Assembly: GCF_000702505.1 (NCBI RefSeq)
Contig: NZ_JNIM01000001.1
Location: 4,588,001 to 4,652,000 of the forward strand
Origin: Thermogemmatispora carboxidivorans
GTDB lineage: Bacteria; Chloroflexota; Ktedonobacteria; Ktedonobacterales; Ktedonobacteraceae
Direction: 5' to 3'
Length of the DNA: 64,000 bases
Positions 62,537 through 64,000 of this stretch are shown here, in pieces; the stretch's first letter is position 1; each line of letters begins with the position of its first letter. The notes below the pieces were generated by a model that was given only the letters and a program-made list of their open reading frames with translations, was not told the origin of the DNA and searched no databases. Position numbers and translations under genes: made by a program.

Positions 62537-63994
62537 ATGACAAGTCAAACAGCGCGTGAACCCCAAAACCAGCGGTCAACGCGAGCAAGCCGCCCGGAGA
62601 AGGCCAAGTCCAGGCGCTATGTCCGCCAGACTGCCCTTGTGGCGGCCCGACGAGATGGCAAACCCCTGATCTTCGGCTGGGGCAGCCACCTCTCTCAGAG
62701 CGAGAAAAATCGTATCCGCGTTCGGGCTACCTGGGCTTTCACGATCCTTATCTTGCTCACCATCGTCGGCGTTCTCATCGGTTTCTGGATCAACATCAAC
62801 GTGATCGTGCCAGGCTTGCCGATTACCTCGGTCAATGGCCATGACATCCCCCAGTCCGAGTACCACAAGCTGGTGGTCCTCCAAACACAGCTGGAGATCA
62901 ATAAGCTCTACGGACCAAATGGCCTCTTTGCCCAGCGCACGAAGCTCGAAAAGGAAGTCGCCCAGCAACAGCAGGCGATGAATAACGCTTCAAAGAAGAT
63001 CGACGACCTCAATAAGCAGCTCAGTAAGTTACCCGCTGGCTCCAGTCCCCAGCGCACACAGCTGACCAAGGAGCTGAACCAGGCCAAGCAGGCTTACGCG
63101 AACGCTCAGTCCCAACACGATAAGCTGCAATCCCAGTTGAACGATCTGACCCAGAATACCATTCCTTTCGAGCAGCAAGGTCCTTTCACTCAGTCCCAGA
63201 TCGGTAACGATAGCGCGACCTGGCTTCAGGATGATGAGCTGATCCGCGAGTGGCTTCAGACACAGCCCGCCTCGGTCCGCGCCCGCATCGAGCCGACCGC
63301 CGCCCAGATCGAGCGCGCGCTCAACGATCTGAAGGCCAATATGCCGAAATCAGGCCAGTACGCGCGCAGCTATCAGCAGATGCTCTCTCAGGACAGCGTC
63401 ACCGATGCCGATATGCATGAGATGATGGCTTTGAAGCTGCGTCGCGACAATATGCAGAATTATCTGGCTTCGCAGATTAAGTCGCCCACATACCAGGTGC
63501 TGGCCCGTAGCATCACGCTCAGTACTAAGGCCGATGCCCAGAAGATCCTGGATCAGCTGAAAAAGGGCGCCGATTTCGCTACCCTGGCCCGCCAGAAGTC
63601 AGTCGATACGACGACTAATACGAAGGGCGGTTACCTCGGCTGGCTGGCTCGCGGCCAGTATGCCCACCAGGAGGGTCAAGCCTACGTCGATAACTGGCTC
63701 TTCGACCCCGCCCGAACAGTCAATGAGATCAGCCCCATCATTACGGAGAACGGCACTTACCATATCGTGCAGATCCTGGGGATCGATCCTTCCCGCACCC
63801 TGGATAAGAGCACCCTTCAGACTCTGAAGGATAACGCTCTCTCTAACTGGTCTCTTGAGATCCGGGCCTTGCCAACGACCCATATCACACCCGCCGATCA
63901 GAACCGGCTCTTTGATCCAATCAATATGCCGACTGAGCTGCCTGTAAGCGGTCCTTCCCAAAACAGCGGCGGCTTGACGGCACCGAGCCAGTAG
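62537..63994 (+). CDS. membrane-anchored parvulin-type peptidyl-prolyl isomerase
   Basis: 485 residues. A basic cytoplasmic N-terminus (about 1-75), one membrane helix (WAFTILILLTIVGVLIGFWI), a SurA/PrsA-like chaperone part beginning INGHDIPQSEY-type sequence (SVNGHDIPQSEYHKLVVLQ) that contains a coiled coil (about 135-200), then a PpiC/rotamase domain (LARSITLSTKADAQKILDQLKKGADFATLARQKSVD, GGYLGWLARGQY, SPIITENGTYHIVQILG). It assists folding of exported proteins outside the membrane. ATG 62537 is preferred, with AGGAAAGGG upstream. Confidence 0.88.
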   Translation: MTSQTAREPQNQRSTRASRPEKAKSRRYVRQTALVAARRDGKPLIFGWGSHLSQSEKNRIRVRATWAFTILILLTIVGVLIGFWININVIVPGLPITSVNGHDIPQSEYHKLVVLQTQLEINKLYGPNGLFAQRTKLEKEVAQQQQAMNNASKKIDDLNKQLSKLPAGSSPQRTQLTKELNQAKQAYANAQSQHDKLQSQLNDLTQNTIPFEQQGPFTQSQIGNDSATWLQDDELIREWLQTQPASVRARIEPTAAQIERALNDLKANMPKSGQYARSYQQMLSQDSVTDADMHEMMALKLRRDNMQNYLASQIKSPTYQVLARSITLSTKADAQKILDQLKKGADFATLARQKSVDTTTNTKGGYLGWLARGQYAHQEGQAYVDNWLFDPARTVNEISPIITENGTYHIVQILGIDPSRTLDKSTLQTLKDNALSNWSLEIRALPTTHITPADQNRLFDPINMPTELPVSGPSQNSGGLTAPSQ

Positions 63995-64000
63995 TCCCCT

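Overview
The window reads as a chromosomal segment of a GC-rich, probably thermophilic member of the Chloroflexota, most like the Ktedonobacteria (Thermogemmatispora type). This is an inference from gene content and style: a complete nuoA-N operon, a four-gene sdh operon, RNase Y, Nnr, low-complexity extensions on ribosomal proteins, frequent GTG starts, and long purine-rich gaps between genes. I see no phage, transposon, integron or CRISPR array.

Layout. (1) 1-1.2 kb: 3' part of a pentapeptide-repeat protein gene. (2) 1.5-17.6 kb, minus strand: all 14 genes of the proton-pumping NADH dehydrogenase (complex I) in the order nuoA-B-C-D-E-F-G-H-I-J-K-L-M-N, with a consensus-like promoter before nuoA, a perfect 15-bp hairpin across the nuoB stop, and a terminator after nuoN. 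(3) 17.7-30.4 kb: a rhodanese, a Gmad2-like lipoprotein, a small HTH regulator behind a 39-bp dyad, an orphan molybdate/iron-type ABC ATPase, a LysM/Rpf-like cell-wall protein behind a long structured leader, a ThDP enzyme, three tRNAs (Val-UAC and two identical Leu-GAG), a half-size MaoC-like dehydratase, and an OmpR-type two-component system with a Pho-box-like repeat. (4) 30.4-43.1 kb: NUDIX plus a degenerate crotonase, a benzoate-type CoA ligase, TlyA, a ROK sugar kinase, a membrane-fused sulfite-oxidase-type enzyme, an epoxide-hydrolase-like protein, and sdhC-D-A-B. (5) 43.8-50.6 kb: an ECF sigma factor, a membrane Rieske protein with a soluble N-terminal tail and a YtkA/FixH-like protein in one operon, then a LolA-fold-like lipoprotein, an RNA/DNA methyltransferase, Nnr and a second NUDIX protein. 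(6) 50.6-64 kb: rny, a PHP phosphoesterase and lepB; a PilJ-like chemoreceptor; a TrmH-type methylase; rpmI-rplT; rpsF-ssb-rpsR; and a parvulin-type membrane foldase.

How it fits together: complex I and complex II both feed the quinone pool. The most intriguing unit is the sigma/Rieske/YtkA operon. A high-potential Rieske cluster sits outside the membrane on a protein whose cytoplasmic tail takes the place an anti-sigma domain normally has. That suggests redox (or quinone-pool) control of a sigma factor. Twin boxes 44 bp apart lie just upstream of this operon. Other regulatory structure found by reading both strands includes consensus-type promoters before nuoA, rny and rpsF, tandem operator-like boxes at the rny promoter, and several strong terminators and hairpins.
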